Positions 6,434 to 13,768 of a DNA stretch of 13,828 nucleotides are shown piece by piece. A program made the translations under genes and the position numbers. Source of the DNA: WHSM01 sp050701635 (GTDB taxonomy: Bacteria > Actinomycetota > Actinomycetes > Mycobacteriales > Micromonosporaceae); assembly GCA_050701635.1 (NCBI GenBank), contig JBOGDF010000129.1:1-13828 (forward strand), given 5' to 3'. The stretch's first letter is position 1. The number at the start of each line of letters is the position of its first letter. The notes below the pieces were generated by a model that saw only the letters and a list, made by a program, of their open reading frames with translations, did no database searches and was not told the DNA's origin.

Positions 6434-8998
6434 CTACGGCCGGGTACTCCGCGTCAGGAGCAGGTTGACGACGCGGTCGCGCTCGGTCTGGTATTCGCGC
6501 GACTCGGGATAGCCACTGTGGTTGCGGATCGGCGGATCTTTGATCTCCCCGCCACTCGGTCGCAGCTCCTCGGGGTCCTTGACCTCCAACTGACCCTGGC
6601 CGCCAGCGACCTCCCATCCAAGCGGGTCGGTGTTCCGCCAGAAGTTGGTCCAGCGTGGCTCCTCCACAGGCGCCAGAGTCAGCTGTTTCCCCAGGATGGC
6701 CAGCCGGCTCCTGCCGAAGTACGCCGGAAAGGCGCGGCCGTACAACCGGGTGAGCTGACAGCCGTGCGACAGGAACCAGATACGTTCCCGCCAAGACGCC
6801 CCCATCTGCAGGATGAGGGCGGCGGCGATCACCGCGCCTTGGCTGTGCGCGGACACGACGATGTAGTCCACGGCTCGCACACCCTGGTCGGAGGGCCTCA
6901 TCAAGCCGGAGGTACGAGTCTGGAGCTCCGGCACCGCCCGCTCCGCGTAGCACGGCGGCGCCAACGGGTGCGCCGAGCGTGGCCAGAACGTCGCGATATC
7001 CCAGACGACGCCGACCCCGCGGCGTACGGTCTCGCTGCGATACACCAGCAGCCCGAGCCCCGCGATGCCGAACGGCAACAGATTGGCGAGCCGGTCACCG
7101 ATGTCCACCAGCGCCTTGACGAACACTCGTAGATCGTTGGTCACGTCCAACCGCCCGAGGTGGACCCCGGACAACGCGGCGCTGGTCCCCAGAATCACCA
7201 CGCCGAAGCCCAGGACGGCCACCAGCCCGGCAAGCCGGAGCACCGGGCCCCCCACCAGATCGTGCAGGCCGACGAAGCTGGCCGCCCGGCGCGCCCGCCG
7301 CTCTTCGTGGGCGGACAGCCCGCCGCCTGGCCGGGTGAATCTGTCGCGGACGAATCGCCGGCCGGCCCGGCGGTACCGGAGGTACGCGACGCCCGCCGCG
7401 GCCGCCACCACCAGGATGACCACCAGCATGACGACGATGGCGAGACCGGTCCACATCACCGGTAGCGGAAGTGTGATGGGAGAACGACCGGTCGGGGTGG
7501 CCCCGCCGTTCAGCACGTCGGTGACCCAGTAGAGCACCCCGCTGGCGTACGCCATCCCCAGCATCCATCCGAACCCCGCGAACACCGCGGGTCCCCGACC
7601 GCCCCAGGCGATCCGGACGGTCGGTCCACCGTCCGCGTGTCCTCGTACCACGCCCGTACGCGGAAGGAACAACGTCACCACCGCCGCCGCCGCGACCGTC
7701 GGCGCGATGAACTGCCAGGTGTGCAGCCACGCCGGTGACGGCCCGACGCCCGGAAGCCAGTCGGCGCTCCAGGCATTGCCGCCAACCATGAGCACCACAG
7801 CGATGATCGGTGGAAGCAGCGCCCGCCGGCCGGAGCGCGCCACCCCAGCGATGGCGATCAGCATGAGGATCTGGACCACACCGACCCAGCCGACGATCCA
7901 GTCGTACCCCGGCAGCGAGCGGTCGTTGGCGCAGCCGGGGACCGTGCTGTCCGTCCAACACCGCTGCGGTGGTCGCAGCTTCTCTGGATTGAAAGCCGGG
8001 TCCGGCAGCAGCAGGTACAGGATCCCGAGCACCACCCCGCCGGCGGTCAACCCGATGAGCGCCCAGCCGTACGTGCCGAGTCTCGTCTCGCCGCCCCGCC
8101 TGGTCACGTAGCGACGGCCCAGAGCCAGCACGGCCAGCAGCACAACGGCACCCAGCAACACGACGGTCGACCCCGAGAGCAGCTCGCGCCATCCGCCCGG
8201 CGGGTCCATATCGATCATCGCGCCCACCGGCACCAACGTCGCCACCGCCGCTCCGACCGCCAGGTGGATCACCGCGAGCCGGCGCAGCTGACCTTCGCCA
8301 CACCAGAACGTCGCCTGCTGTAACGGGTTGGCGGGGGGCGCGGTGTCTTTCGGATTCGGTGGCATCGCGGGCAGCTCGGCCTCGTACTGATAGGAACGCC
8401 AAGCGAGGAACCCGATGAGAGCCAGCACGCCGAACGGCACCAGCAGCCCGATCACCAACGCCCGGCCAGCGGTGTGCCACCACGCGCCAGCCAGGAACTC
8501 CCACGGACCCGGAATCTGCGCCAGGCACTCCTTGTCCACGCACTGCCAGGCGATCAGGTCAACCCCCACACCCACCGCGGTCAGCACAAAGGTGACCGTC
8601 ACGCTCAGGCAGAACACCCGGATCAACCACGCGGTGAGACCGGAGTCAGATCCTGGTGTCTCCTGCTCGGGATCCGCCGGAATGTCGGGCCGGGCATGCA
8701 GCGCCACGTTCGACAGGGCGAACGGCAGCAGCAGCGTCCACAGTGCCCGCTGAACGTCCTTGGCCGCTCGGCGTACCCCCGAGGTCAACTGACCCCAGCT
8801 GTACGCCTCGATCAACGGCGCTCCGTCGGAACCGTTAGAGGGCCGGTAGAAACCGGTGGTCGCGTCGCCGGCCACGAGTTCCGGCTGCGGGTCGCCCGGC
8901 CGGGACGTGGCGCCGGGCTTCGGGGCGATCCCGAGCAGATCGGCGGGCGGGGTGTTGGACACGCCATGGATCCGCAGTTCGAGCACCCGACCTGCCAT
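6434..8998 (-). CDS. Multi-pass membrane protein with a split alpha/beta-hydrolase (lipase-like) domain
   Basis: About 854 residues (numbering here from GTG 9010). The N-terminus, LELRIHGVSNTPPADLL, has the strand-HG pattern of an alpha/beta-hydrolase oxyanion loop. Ten to twelve hydrophobic segments follow (about 129-153, 183-204, 244-265, 278-297, 313-335, 371-390, 398-414, 432-449, 474-496, 518-543, 589-611, 641-657). The C-terminal region carries VVSAHSQGAVIAA (nucleophile Ser723 in AHSQG), NTDPLGW (candidate acid Asp795) and NHSGY (candidate base His831). The triad order is normal, so the membrane block looks like an insertion between oxyanion loop and nucleophile. ATG 8998 is preferred over GTG 9010 because GGGG lies 6 nt upstream. 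It is likely an integral membrane lipase/esterase-like enzyme; substrate unknown. It appears monocistronic. Confidence 0.75.
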   Translation of the reverse strand: MAGRVLELRIHGVSNTPPADLLGIAPKPGATSRPGDPQPELVAGDATTGFYRPSNGSDGAPLIEAYSWGQLTSGVRRAAKDVQRALWTLLLPFALSNVALHARPDIPADPEQETPGSDSGLTAWLIRVFCLSVTVTFVLTAVGVGVDLIAWQCVDKECLAQIPGPWEFLAGAWWHTAGRALVIGLLVPFGVLALIGFLAWRSYQYEAELPAMPPNPKDTAPPANPLQQATFWCGEGQLRRLAVIHLAVGAAVATLVPVGAMIDMDPPGGWRELLSGSTVVLLGAVVLLAVLALGRRYVTRRGGETRLGTYGWALIGLTAGGVVLGILYLLLPDPAFNPEKLRPPQRCWTDSTVPGCANDRSLPGYDWIVGWVGVVQILMLIAIAGVARSGRRALLPPIIAVVLMVGGNAWSADWLPGVGPSPAWLHTWQFIAPTVAAAAVVTLFLPRTGVVRGHADGGPTVRIAWGGRGPAVFAGFGWMLGMAYASGVLYWVTDVLNGGATPTGRSPITLPLPVMWTGLAIVVMLVVILVVAAAAGVAYLRYRRAGRRFVRDRFTRPGGGLSAHEERRARRAASFVGLHDLVGGPVLRLAGLVAVLGFGVVILGTSAALSGVHLGRLDVTNDLRVFVKALVDIGDRLANLLPFGIAGLGLLVYRSETVRRGVGVVWDIATFWPRSAHPLAPPCYAERAVPELQTRTSGLMRPSDQGVRAVDYIVVSAHSQGAVIAAALILQMGASWRERIWFLSHGCQLTRLYGRAFPAYFGRSRLAILGKQLTLAPVEEPRWTNFWRNTDPLGWEVAGGQGQLEVKDPEELRPSGGEIKDPPIRNHSGYPESREYQTERDRVVNLLLTRSTRP

Positions 8999-9144
8999 AC
9001 CCGACCCCACTCCCGGCGCGACCTACGATCCACGATGCAGCCGGCTCACTCCGAACGGAATGTGTCGATCACCTAACCGACAGCTCCGGCCGGGTCGTCC
9101 GGACATGACCGAAGCGCCCCCTGACCGCACCAATCTCGTACGCG

Positions 9145-9270
9145 ATGGTCTCGTTGGCAGAGGTGCTAGCGGACTCCGACCTCAGGCAACGGTTCATCTC
9201 ACTCGCGGCACGACCCGAAGCGGCCCGCACTGCCGCAGATAACACTCAGGTGCCGCAACTCGACGAGTAG
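9145..9270 (+). CDS. Possible 41-residue small protein or gene remnant
   Basis: ATG 9145 to TAG 9270 reads MVSLAEVLADSDLRQRFISL and continues through AARPEAARTAADNTQVPQLDE. The composition is balanced and acidic-ended, more protein-like than typical shadow frames, and third positions are about 70% GC. There is no ribosome binding site, and the frame is closed upstream at 9106. A nearby frame (ATG 9105, MTEAPPDRTNLVRDG) could be its original beginning after a one-base shift. No family recognised. Confidence 0.25.
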   Translation: MVSLAEVLADSDLRQRFISLAARPEAARTAADNTQVPQLDE

Positions 9271-9330
9271 GGATGGTCGAGCGAGACGGCCGGCAGACGA
9301 CATGGGACCAAGAGCGGCGACCCGCGTGTA

Positions 9331-9342
9331 GCGCGGCCGCGC
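9331..9342 (-). terminator. 12-bp GC palindrome just after the GGDEF-EAL gene
   Basis: GCGCGGCCGCGC is a perfect palindrome 8 nt past the stop codon at 9351-9353 (minus strand) and is flanked by CCCGCG and GCCGGG that extend possible pairing. There is no T-tract. It could help termination or 3'-end stability, or be chance in GC-rich DNA. Confidence 0.25.
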
Positions 9343-9350
9343 CGGGCGAG

Positions 9351-11825
9351 TCATTCACGGGAGTGCGTGGAACCGTGCGAGAAAAGTCCCTGTCGCTTGG
9401 TCATGCGGATGACCTTGCCGGCCGTGAAGATCGGTGGCGCGATCGGTGAGCCGTGTTGTAGTGCGGCGGTGAGGCGTTCGGCGCTCATCGGTCGGGCGAA
9501 GAGGTGTCCTTGGCCGGCCGCGCAGCCGAGTTCGAACAGGGCGGTGCGTTGGGTTTGGCTTTCCACGCCTTCGGCGACGACGTCGAGGCTGAGGGTGCGT
9601 CCCAGCTCGATCGCGGAGCGGACCACGGCTGTGGCTTGTGCGGAGGTGTCCATCGCTTGTACGAAGCTACCGTCGATCTTGAGTTGACTGAGCGGGAGTT
9701 GGGCGAGGGTCCCGAGCGCGGAGCCTGTGGCGCCGAAGTGGTCGAGGGAGAGGCTAACCCCGGCGGTGTGCAGGTCGGTGAGGACGTCGGTGACCACGTC
9801 GAGCCCGGACAGCGTCAGCGGCGCGGCGAGTTCGAGGGTGAGTGTGTCGGCGGGTGCGGCGTGGGCGTGCAGGCGCGCGATGACCTGTTTCGGGTAGTGC
9901 GGGTCGAGCAGGTTCCGCGGTGCGACGTTGACGGTGACCGGCAGGTGATGCCCGGCGGCGCGCCATTGTGCGGCGGCGGCGAGTGCTTCGTCGAGGATGG
10001 TGTCGGCGAACTCGGGGAGGAGCCCGGATCGTTCGACCGCTTCAATGAACCGGGCCGCGTCGAGGTCGCCGTGTTCGGGGTGCCGCCAGCGGGCGAGCGC
10101 TTCGGCTGCCACCATTTCGCCGCTGGCCAGGTCCACGATGGGTTGGAAGCGGGCGGTGAACTGGCCTTCGTCTAGTGCGCGGCGCAGCTCGCCGCGCATT
10201 GTGAGGCGTCCGAGGTTGGCGGTGTCGCGGGTGCGGGAGTACATCGCGACGGTCTGCCCGGCGTGTTTGGCTTGGTACATCGCGATATCGCTGCGGCGCA
10301 GCAGCTCGGTGACGTCACGGGTGGTGGAGGCGACCGCGATGCCGCCGGAGGCTTCGATCTGCAGCCGGGTGCCGTCGATCTCCAGCGGTGCCTGCAGGGC
10401 GGCGAGGACGTTGCGTGAGCGGTGCACCGCCAGCGCCGGCGCGGGCAGGTTGGGGAAGAGCACGGCGAACTCGTCGCCTCCGAGGCGGGCGACGAGGCCG
10501 TCGTCACCGGTCGCGTTGGTGAAGCGCTGTGCGACCTCGACCAAGACCTGGTCGCCTGCGGTGTGGCCGAGGGTGTCGTTGATTTCCTTGAACGAGTCGA
10601 GGTCGATCAGCAGCAGCGCCGGCACGCCCTGGATCGGGCGGGTCGTGAGGACGCGTTGCGCCGCGTCGAGGAGATGCCGGCGGTTGGGTAGGCCGGTGAG
10701 CGGGTCATGTGTGGCGTCGTGGGCGCTGCGGGCGTAGGCGTGCGCGTTACGCAGTGCGGTGCCCAGTGACGCGGCGAAGGTCCGCAACGTGTACTGCTCG
10801 CGTTCGGAAAGCTTGACCTTGCCCATGAACCGCAGCACCAAACTGCCGTGTTCAGGTTGCCCGTTGCGGCCGGCGAGCGCGGCGCTGATGACCTCGCCGC
10901 CGCTGCTCGGTGCCTGCTCGGCCGGTCCGTCGAACAGCACACGATCGGCGCTGCCGCGTACCAGCCGTGGCGGCGATCCCGGCGTCCTGACAATCACCTC
11001 GGCCTGATCTGCGGAGAACAGCTCCGCCGCCGAGGTGACCGCGGTGGTCAGGACCGCGTCGATGTCGACATCGGAGAGCCGGTCAGTGGCATCGGCCAGC
11101 CGCTGCCAGGCTTCCCGTTCTGCGCGGGCGTGAAGCTGCCGGGCACTGAAGGAGTGCAGCCACAACACCAACGGCGGCAACGCCGCCAGCAGACGCGTGT
11201 CGTACTGCAAGGCCGCCAACGCGGCGAACCCGACGGTCACGTTCCCACAAGCGACGATCGGATCGAGGTGCAGGCTGCGTCGTAGCACCTGCGCCGGTGA
11301 CGGCCCGCCGGCCAGCCCGATCACGACCGCCACCGACATCGCGGTCACCGCGGTGAACAGCGACGCCGCGGCAGCCAGCGCTACCGCACCGGTAACGGTG
11401 AACGGCCGCACCGGCGTACCCACCGTCACCGACACCAGCAACGCGGCGGCGGCCGTCGCGAGCGTTTCCTGACTGACGTTGAAGACTGCTTTCAGCAGCG
11501 ATCGACGCGCAATCACCTGCGACAGGGCGCGGCCGACGGCCACACAGGCCACCACCAGCCCTGGATCAAACAGCGCAAGACCGACGATGACGACCGCTTC
11601 GGCCCACGACAACACGATGCGGTTCGCGCCGACGCGGATATTCAGCGTCGCCAACCCGGCCACGCCGACCAGGGCCACAAACGCCGACGTCGCGAGTACC
11701 GCAGGCGGATCCGAGCCGGCCACGCGGCCCGCCGCGGCGACCAACAGGCAGCCGGCCACCACGGCGTACGCCGCGACGTACGCCGTCAATCGCGGACTGG
11801 ACTGGCCCGCACCCTGACTACTCAA
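9351..11825 (-). CDS. Membrane-anchored GAF-GGDEF-EAL protein (c-di-GMP enzyme; GGDEF intact, EAL degenerate)
   Basis: An 824-residue c-di-GMP signalling protein. Residues 15-225 hold about seven transmembrane helices (MASE-like sensor). Residues 245-362 look like a GAF domain. GGDEF runs from about 368 (DPLTGLPNRRHLL) with intact GGDEF at 449-453, and there is no RxxD inhibitory site five residues before it. EAL runs from about 555, with E575-A-L, N633, E665, D695, K716, D718, E752 and Q772 kept. The second Glu of the usual LE(I/L)TE motif is Ala668, the second Asp of DDFG is His696, and loop 6 is altered (GATGSALG). Diguanylate cyclase activity is therefore likely and phosphodiesterase activity doubtful. 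The start is TTG 11825, with AGGG 7 nt upstream; TTG 11789 is an alternative. It is preceded by an unusual leader with duplicated mini-ORFs. Confidence 0.9.
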   Translation of the reverse strand: MSSQGAGQSSPRLTAYVAAYAVVAGCLLVAAAGRVAGSDPPAVLATSAFVALVGVAGLATLNIRVGANRIVLSWAEAVVIVGLALFDPGLVVACVAVGRALSQVIARRSLLKAVFNVSQETLATAAAALLVSVTVGTPVRPFTVTGAVALAAAASLFTAVTAMSVAVVIGLAGGPSPAQVLRRSLHLDPIVACGNVTVGFAALAALQYDTRLLAALPPLVLWLHSFSARQLHARAEREAWQRLADATDRLSDVDIDAVLTTAVTSAAELFSADQAEVIVRTPGSPPRLVRGSADRVLFDGPAEQAPSSGGEVISAALAGRNGQPEHGSLVLRFMGKVKLSEREQYTLRTFAASLGTALRNAHAYARSAHDATHDPLTGLPNRRHLLDAAQRVLTTRPIQGVPALLLIDLDSFKEINDTLGHTAGDQVLVEVAQRFTNATGDDGLVARLGGDEFAVLFPNLPAPALAVHRSRNVLAALQAPLEIDGTRLQIEASGGIAVASTTRDVTELLRRSDIAMYQAKHAGQTVAMYSRTRDTANLGRLTMRGELRRALDEGQFTARFQPIVDLASGEMVAAEALARWRHPEHGDLDAARFIEAVERSGLLPEFADTILDEALAAAAQWRAAGHHLPVTVNVAPRNLLDPHYPKQVIARLHAHAAPADTLTLELAAPLTLSGLDVVTDVLTDLHTAGVSLSLDHFGATGSALGTLAQLPLSQLKIDGSFVQAMDTSAQATAVVRSAIELGRTLSLDVVAEGVESQTQRTALFELGCAAGQGHLFARPMSAERLTAALQHGSPIAPPIFTAGKVIRMTKRQGLFSHGSTHSRE

Positions 11826-11892
11826 ACCTCAACCCTGCGTGCACCGATAGACGCTCCCCGTTACGGCATCCTCGCACACTGGATATCGACGG

Positions 11893-11916
11893 TCAGCCCC
11901 ACTCGTGGCCGCGCAT
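11893..11916 (-). CDS. Mini-ORF copy A coding for heptapeptide MRGHEWG
   Basis: ATG at 11916 to TGA at 11893 reads MRGHEWG. A strong Shine-Dalgarno (AGGAGG within GAGAGGAGGGG) lies 8 nt upstream. The stop is 67 nt before the TTG start of the GGDEF-EAL gene. It is a near-copy of the unit at 11974-11997: only codon 3 (GGC versus GGG) and codon 7 (GGC versus GGT) differ, both silent for Gly. Similarity ends exactly at start and stop codons. It may be a regulatory leader peptide or a micropeptide. It is far below normal gene-finder length limits. Confidence 0.5.
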   Translation of the reverse strand: MRGHEWG

Positions 11917-11939
11917 ACCCCACCCCTCCTCTCAACTGC

Positions 11940-12104
11940 TCACCCCGTGAACTCCCGCGTCAAACCCAGGGGATCAACCCCACTCGTGCCCGCGCATGAT
12001 CGCCTTCCTTCTCGACGGCTGATGAAGCAGAGACGCTCGATGCACGCGGCGGCAGCGCAGCCGGGGACCCGGCGGACGGCAGATCGGGCGCGAGCGTGCA
12101 CCAT
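11940..12104 (-). CDS. Possible 54-residue leader ORF with near-perfect Shine-Dalgarno
   Basis: ATG 12104 (followed directly by GTG 12101 in frame) is preceded by TTAGGAGGTCC, close to a full anti-SD match. The spacing is 3 nt to ATG or 6 nt to GTG. The product is Arg- and Cys-rich: MVHARARSAVRRVPGCAAAA, then CIERLCFISRREGRRSCAGTS and GVDPLGLTREFTG. The stop TGA at 11942-11940 lies a few nt before the Shine-Dalgarno of mini-ORF copy A, and the frame overlaps copy B. A longer in-frame extension to 12344 exists but has no ribosome binding site. Function unknown; it may act only as a translated leader. Confidence 0.35.
   Translation of the reverse strand: MVHARARSAVRRVPGCAAAACIERLCFISRREGRRSCAGTSGVDPLGLTREFTG
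11974..11997 (-). CDS. Mini-ORF copy B coding for heptapeptide MRGHEWG
   Basis: ATG at 11997 to TGA at 11974 reads MRGHEWG, identical in protein to copy A. The Shine-Dalgarno AAGGAAGG lies 5 nt upstream. Copies A and B are separated by 57 nt whose sequence is unrelated to the other flanks. Copy B lies inside the 54-codon frame at 11940-12104 but in a different reading frame, so translation of that frame would pass through copy B's ribosome binding site and coding sequence. Confidence 0.5.
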   Translation of the reverse strand: MRGHEWG

Positions 12105-12215
12105 GGACCTCCTAAGCGCGCACATCGACCCCCGCACGCGAACCATCAGGGTAGAGCCGGGCCCGGCGCGGCGTCGATCCGTAGCCGTAGCGGTGTACGG
12201 CCGCGGCTTGGCACG

Positions 12216-12239
12216 ATCCTGCTCCTGGTGAGGAGGATC
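12216..12239. other. Hairpin-forming element in the long leader region
   Basis: CTCCT (12222-12226) and AGGAG (12231-12235) pair around the loop GGTG. The flanking GATCC and GGATC add further pairing with a bulge. It could be a terminator or processing site, or a Shine-Dalgarno-containing hairpin on the plus strand (AGGAGG). No downstream plus-strand gene supports the last option. Confidence 0.3.
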
Positions 12240-12458
12240 CATCGCCGATGCGTAGGTACCAGGGTGCGCAGATGGTGCGGTGGCGTCCGCTCTGACGTCG
12301 CCACCGCTTGGCGGCTGGCCTGGCTTACTCGAGCGGCTTTCCAAGGAAGCTCTCCCTACCCTGCGGCGGGTTCGGAGTGAGCCATTCCCGGTAGCGGGTC
12401 GTGGCTGCGGGCGACGTGCAATGGGGTGAGTACTACATCAGGTCAAATCTGTTGGCGG

Positions 12459-13451
12459 TTACAGGCTGACGGTCTGTCCCAGGCCTCGGGCCTGAGCCGC
12501 CTGAAGCACCGCTGCGGCGGCCGCGGCATCCTGTACGCCGATGCCGACGCTGTTGTAGTACACGATCTCCGACGAACTGGTCCGTCCCGACTTGAGCCCC
12601 ACGATCACCTCACCAAGAGAGATCAACTGGTGCTTGGCGAGCAGGCCGGAGGCAAGCCCATGGACGATCGGACCGGCATGTTCGGCGGCCGAGCCGATGT
12701 CGTCGACGACCACCGCTCCGGCGCGCGTGAGCAGATCCTGTGGGACCTCGCATCTGTCCGGGGCGAATGATCCGATGCTGATCACAGTGGCTCCGGGCTT
12801 GAGCCAGGCCGCGTCGAGGATCGGGTCGACGCTCGTACTGCACGCGACCACCACATCCGCGTCACGGACCGCCTCGTCAGCGGTGGCGGCGGCGATCACG
12901 TCGAACTCGAGCTGCCCGTTGAGCGAGCGAGCCAAGGATTCGCATCGAGCACGGGTACGGCTCCACACTCGTACGGCCCGCAAGGCACGAACCCTGGAGA
13001 TCGCCCGTACGTGGGCTTCGGCCTGCACGCCGGAGCCGAGTACCGCCATCCGGCGTGAGTCGGGATTGGCCAGGACCTCCACGGCGACGGCGCTGGCGGC
13101 CGACGTTCGGATCGTGGTCACCGACGTACCGTCCATGATCGCGACCGGCCGGCCATCGTCGCCGTCCAGGATGGTGATCAATGCCGAGATGGTCGGCAGC
13201 CCCCGATCGGCGTTCGCGGGATTGACACTGCCGAACTTGCAGACCGCGCCCCTGTCGGGAGACAGCCTCGCCGCGTAGCAGAAGGCGACCGAATCCTCGC
13301 TGCCGTCCACCAGCAACCTCGCGGGCAGCACCGCGCGGCCGCGGCCCAGCTCATCGAAGGCACGACGCTGGGATTCGATCGCGAGGTCGATGTCGAGAAG
13401 GCGTCGTACATCGGCCGCGGACAGGACGAGAAGCCGAGATCCGGTGGGCAT
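12459..13451 (-). CDS. Ornithine cyclodeaminase / mu-crystallin family protein
   Basis: A 330-residue NAD(P)-dependent enzyme of the OCD/CRYM family. Members include ornithine cyclodeaminase, ketimine reductases and alanine/lysine-type dehydrogenases. Family marks (numbered from ATG 13451): VCKFGSVNP with Lys72, PTISALITILDGDDGRPVAIMDGTSVTTIRT with Arg115-Thr116, the Rossmann motif VLGSGVQAEAHV (139-144), the candidate acid Asp232 in GSFAPDRCEV, and C-terminal YYNSVGIGVQDAA. It looks full length and intact. ATG 13451 is preferred over TTG 13472 because AAGGCGG lies 6-7 nt upstream and the alignment to the family begins there. It is divergent from an FAD-dependent amine/amino-acid oxidase fragment, a pairing that suggests imino-acid/amino-acid catabolism. 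The exact substrate cannot be told from sequence. Confidence 0.9.
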   Translation of the reverse strand: MPTGSRLLVLSAADVRRLLDIDLAIESQRRAFDELGRGRAVLPARLLVDGSEDSVAFCYAARLSPDRGAVCKFGSVNPANADRGLPTISALITILDGDDGRPVAIMDGTSVTTIRTSAASAVAVEVLANPDSRRMAVLGSGVQAEAHVRAISRVRALRAVRVWSRTRARCESLARSLNGQLEFDVIAAATADEAVRDADVVVACSTSVDPILDAAWLKPGATVISIGSFAPDRCEVPQDLLTRAGAVVVDDIGSAAEHAGPIVHGLASGLLAKHQLISLGEVIVGLKSGRTSSSEIVYYNSVGIGVQDAAAAAAVLQAAQARGLGQTVSL

Positions 13452-13510
13452 GTGGCACCGCCTTCGAGGCAAGGGGACGCGATCGCTGTCAGCATGGCCC
13501 TTGTGAGGCC

Positions 13511-13768
13511 ATGTGTGGAGACGCGGCCGGCGTCCCTGACGTCGTGCTGCTGGACCAGGGCACCCTCGGGTCGGGTTCCACCTCCAAGGCTGCCGGTGGG
13601 GTACGCGCCCAGTTCTCCGACCGGATCAACATCCTGCTCGGCCTGCGCGGGATCGAGACGTGCACGCACTTCCGGGAGCGGTTCGACCAGGAGATCGACC
13701 TGCACCAGGTGGGCTTGAGCTTTGTGCGGACTGCCGCGGTGGCCGCCTGGGGGTGCCGGTCGATCAGG
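13511..13768 (+). pseudogene. Fragment of FAD-dependent amine/amino-acid oxidoreductase (DadA/sarcosine oxidase type)
   Basis: From ATG 13511 the frame reads DAAGVPDVVLLDQGTLGSGSTSKAAGGVRAQFSDRINILLGL, then DQEIDLHQVGLSFVRTA. This is the region just after the first FAD-binding strand in the DAO/sarcosine oxidase family. The upstream Rossmann motif (GxGxxG) is missing. After about 13748 the natural sequence (GVPVDQAA) continues only in another frame, which points to a one-base loss in the GGGGG run at 13749-13753. The remainder of the enzyme (normally about 370-450 residues) does not follow. It is broken at both ends and frameshifted, divergent from the cyclodeaminase gene with which an intact copy would probably have worked. 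Confidence 0.65.

Larger units (their letters stand above)
8999..9350. other. 352-nt intergenic stretch between the hydrolase and GGDEF-EAL genes
   Basis: It contains the leader of the hydrolase gene (GGGAG/GGGG motifs at 9004-9017, minus strand), a possible 41-codon plus-strand ORF at 9145-9270, and a 12-bp perfect palindrome at 9331-9342 just past the GGDEF-EAL stop. No promoter with convincing -35 and -10 boxes was found. Confidence 0.5.
11893..11997. repeat. Pair of 24-bp direct repeats (22 of 24 identical), 81 bp apart start to start
   Basis: Repeat units are 11893-11916 and 11974-11997. They mismatch at the fourth and sixteenth plus-strand positions only. Of the six reading frames, only the minus-strand ATG frame makes both differences synonymous. 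Flanks on both sides are dissimilar, so the duplicated unit is exactly one start-to-stop ORF. Confidence 0.85.
11826..12458. other. 633-nt leader/intergenic region between the cyclodeaminase and GGDEF-EAL genes
   Basis: In minus-strand order it holds a hairpin-like element at 12216-12239, a 54-codon ORF with a very strong Shine-Dalgarno, two MRGHEWG mini-ORFs, and then 67 nt to the GGDEF-EAL start. TACCCT upstream of the 54-codon ORF could be a -10 box but has no good -35 partner. The stretch 12240-12458 shows nothing recognisable. Confidence 0.6.

Noticed and set aside
7095..8543. Minus-strand 482-codon frame inside the membrane hydrolase
   Set aside because: It is a second frame of the same strand with Arg/Gly-rich composition. 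The hydrolase frame has transmembrane helices and a catalytic triad.
11905..12231. Plus-strand 108-codon frame across the mini-ORF region
   Set aside because: There is no ribosome binding site, and both differences between the repeat copies are non-synonymous in this frame.
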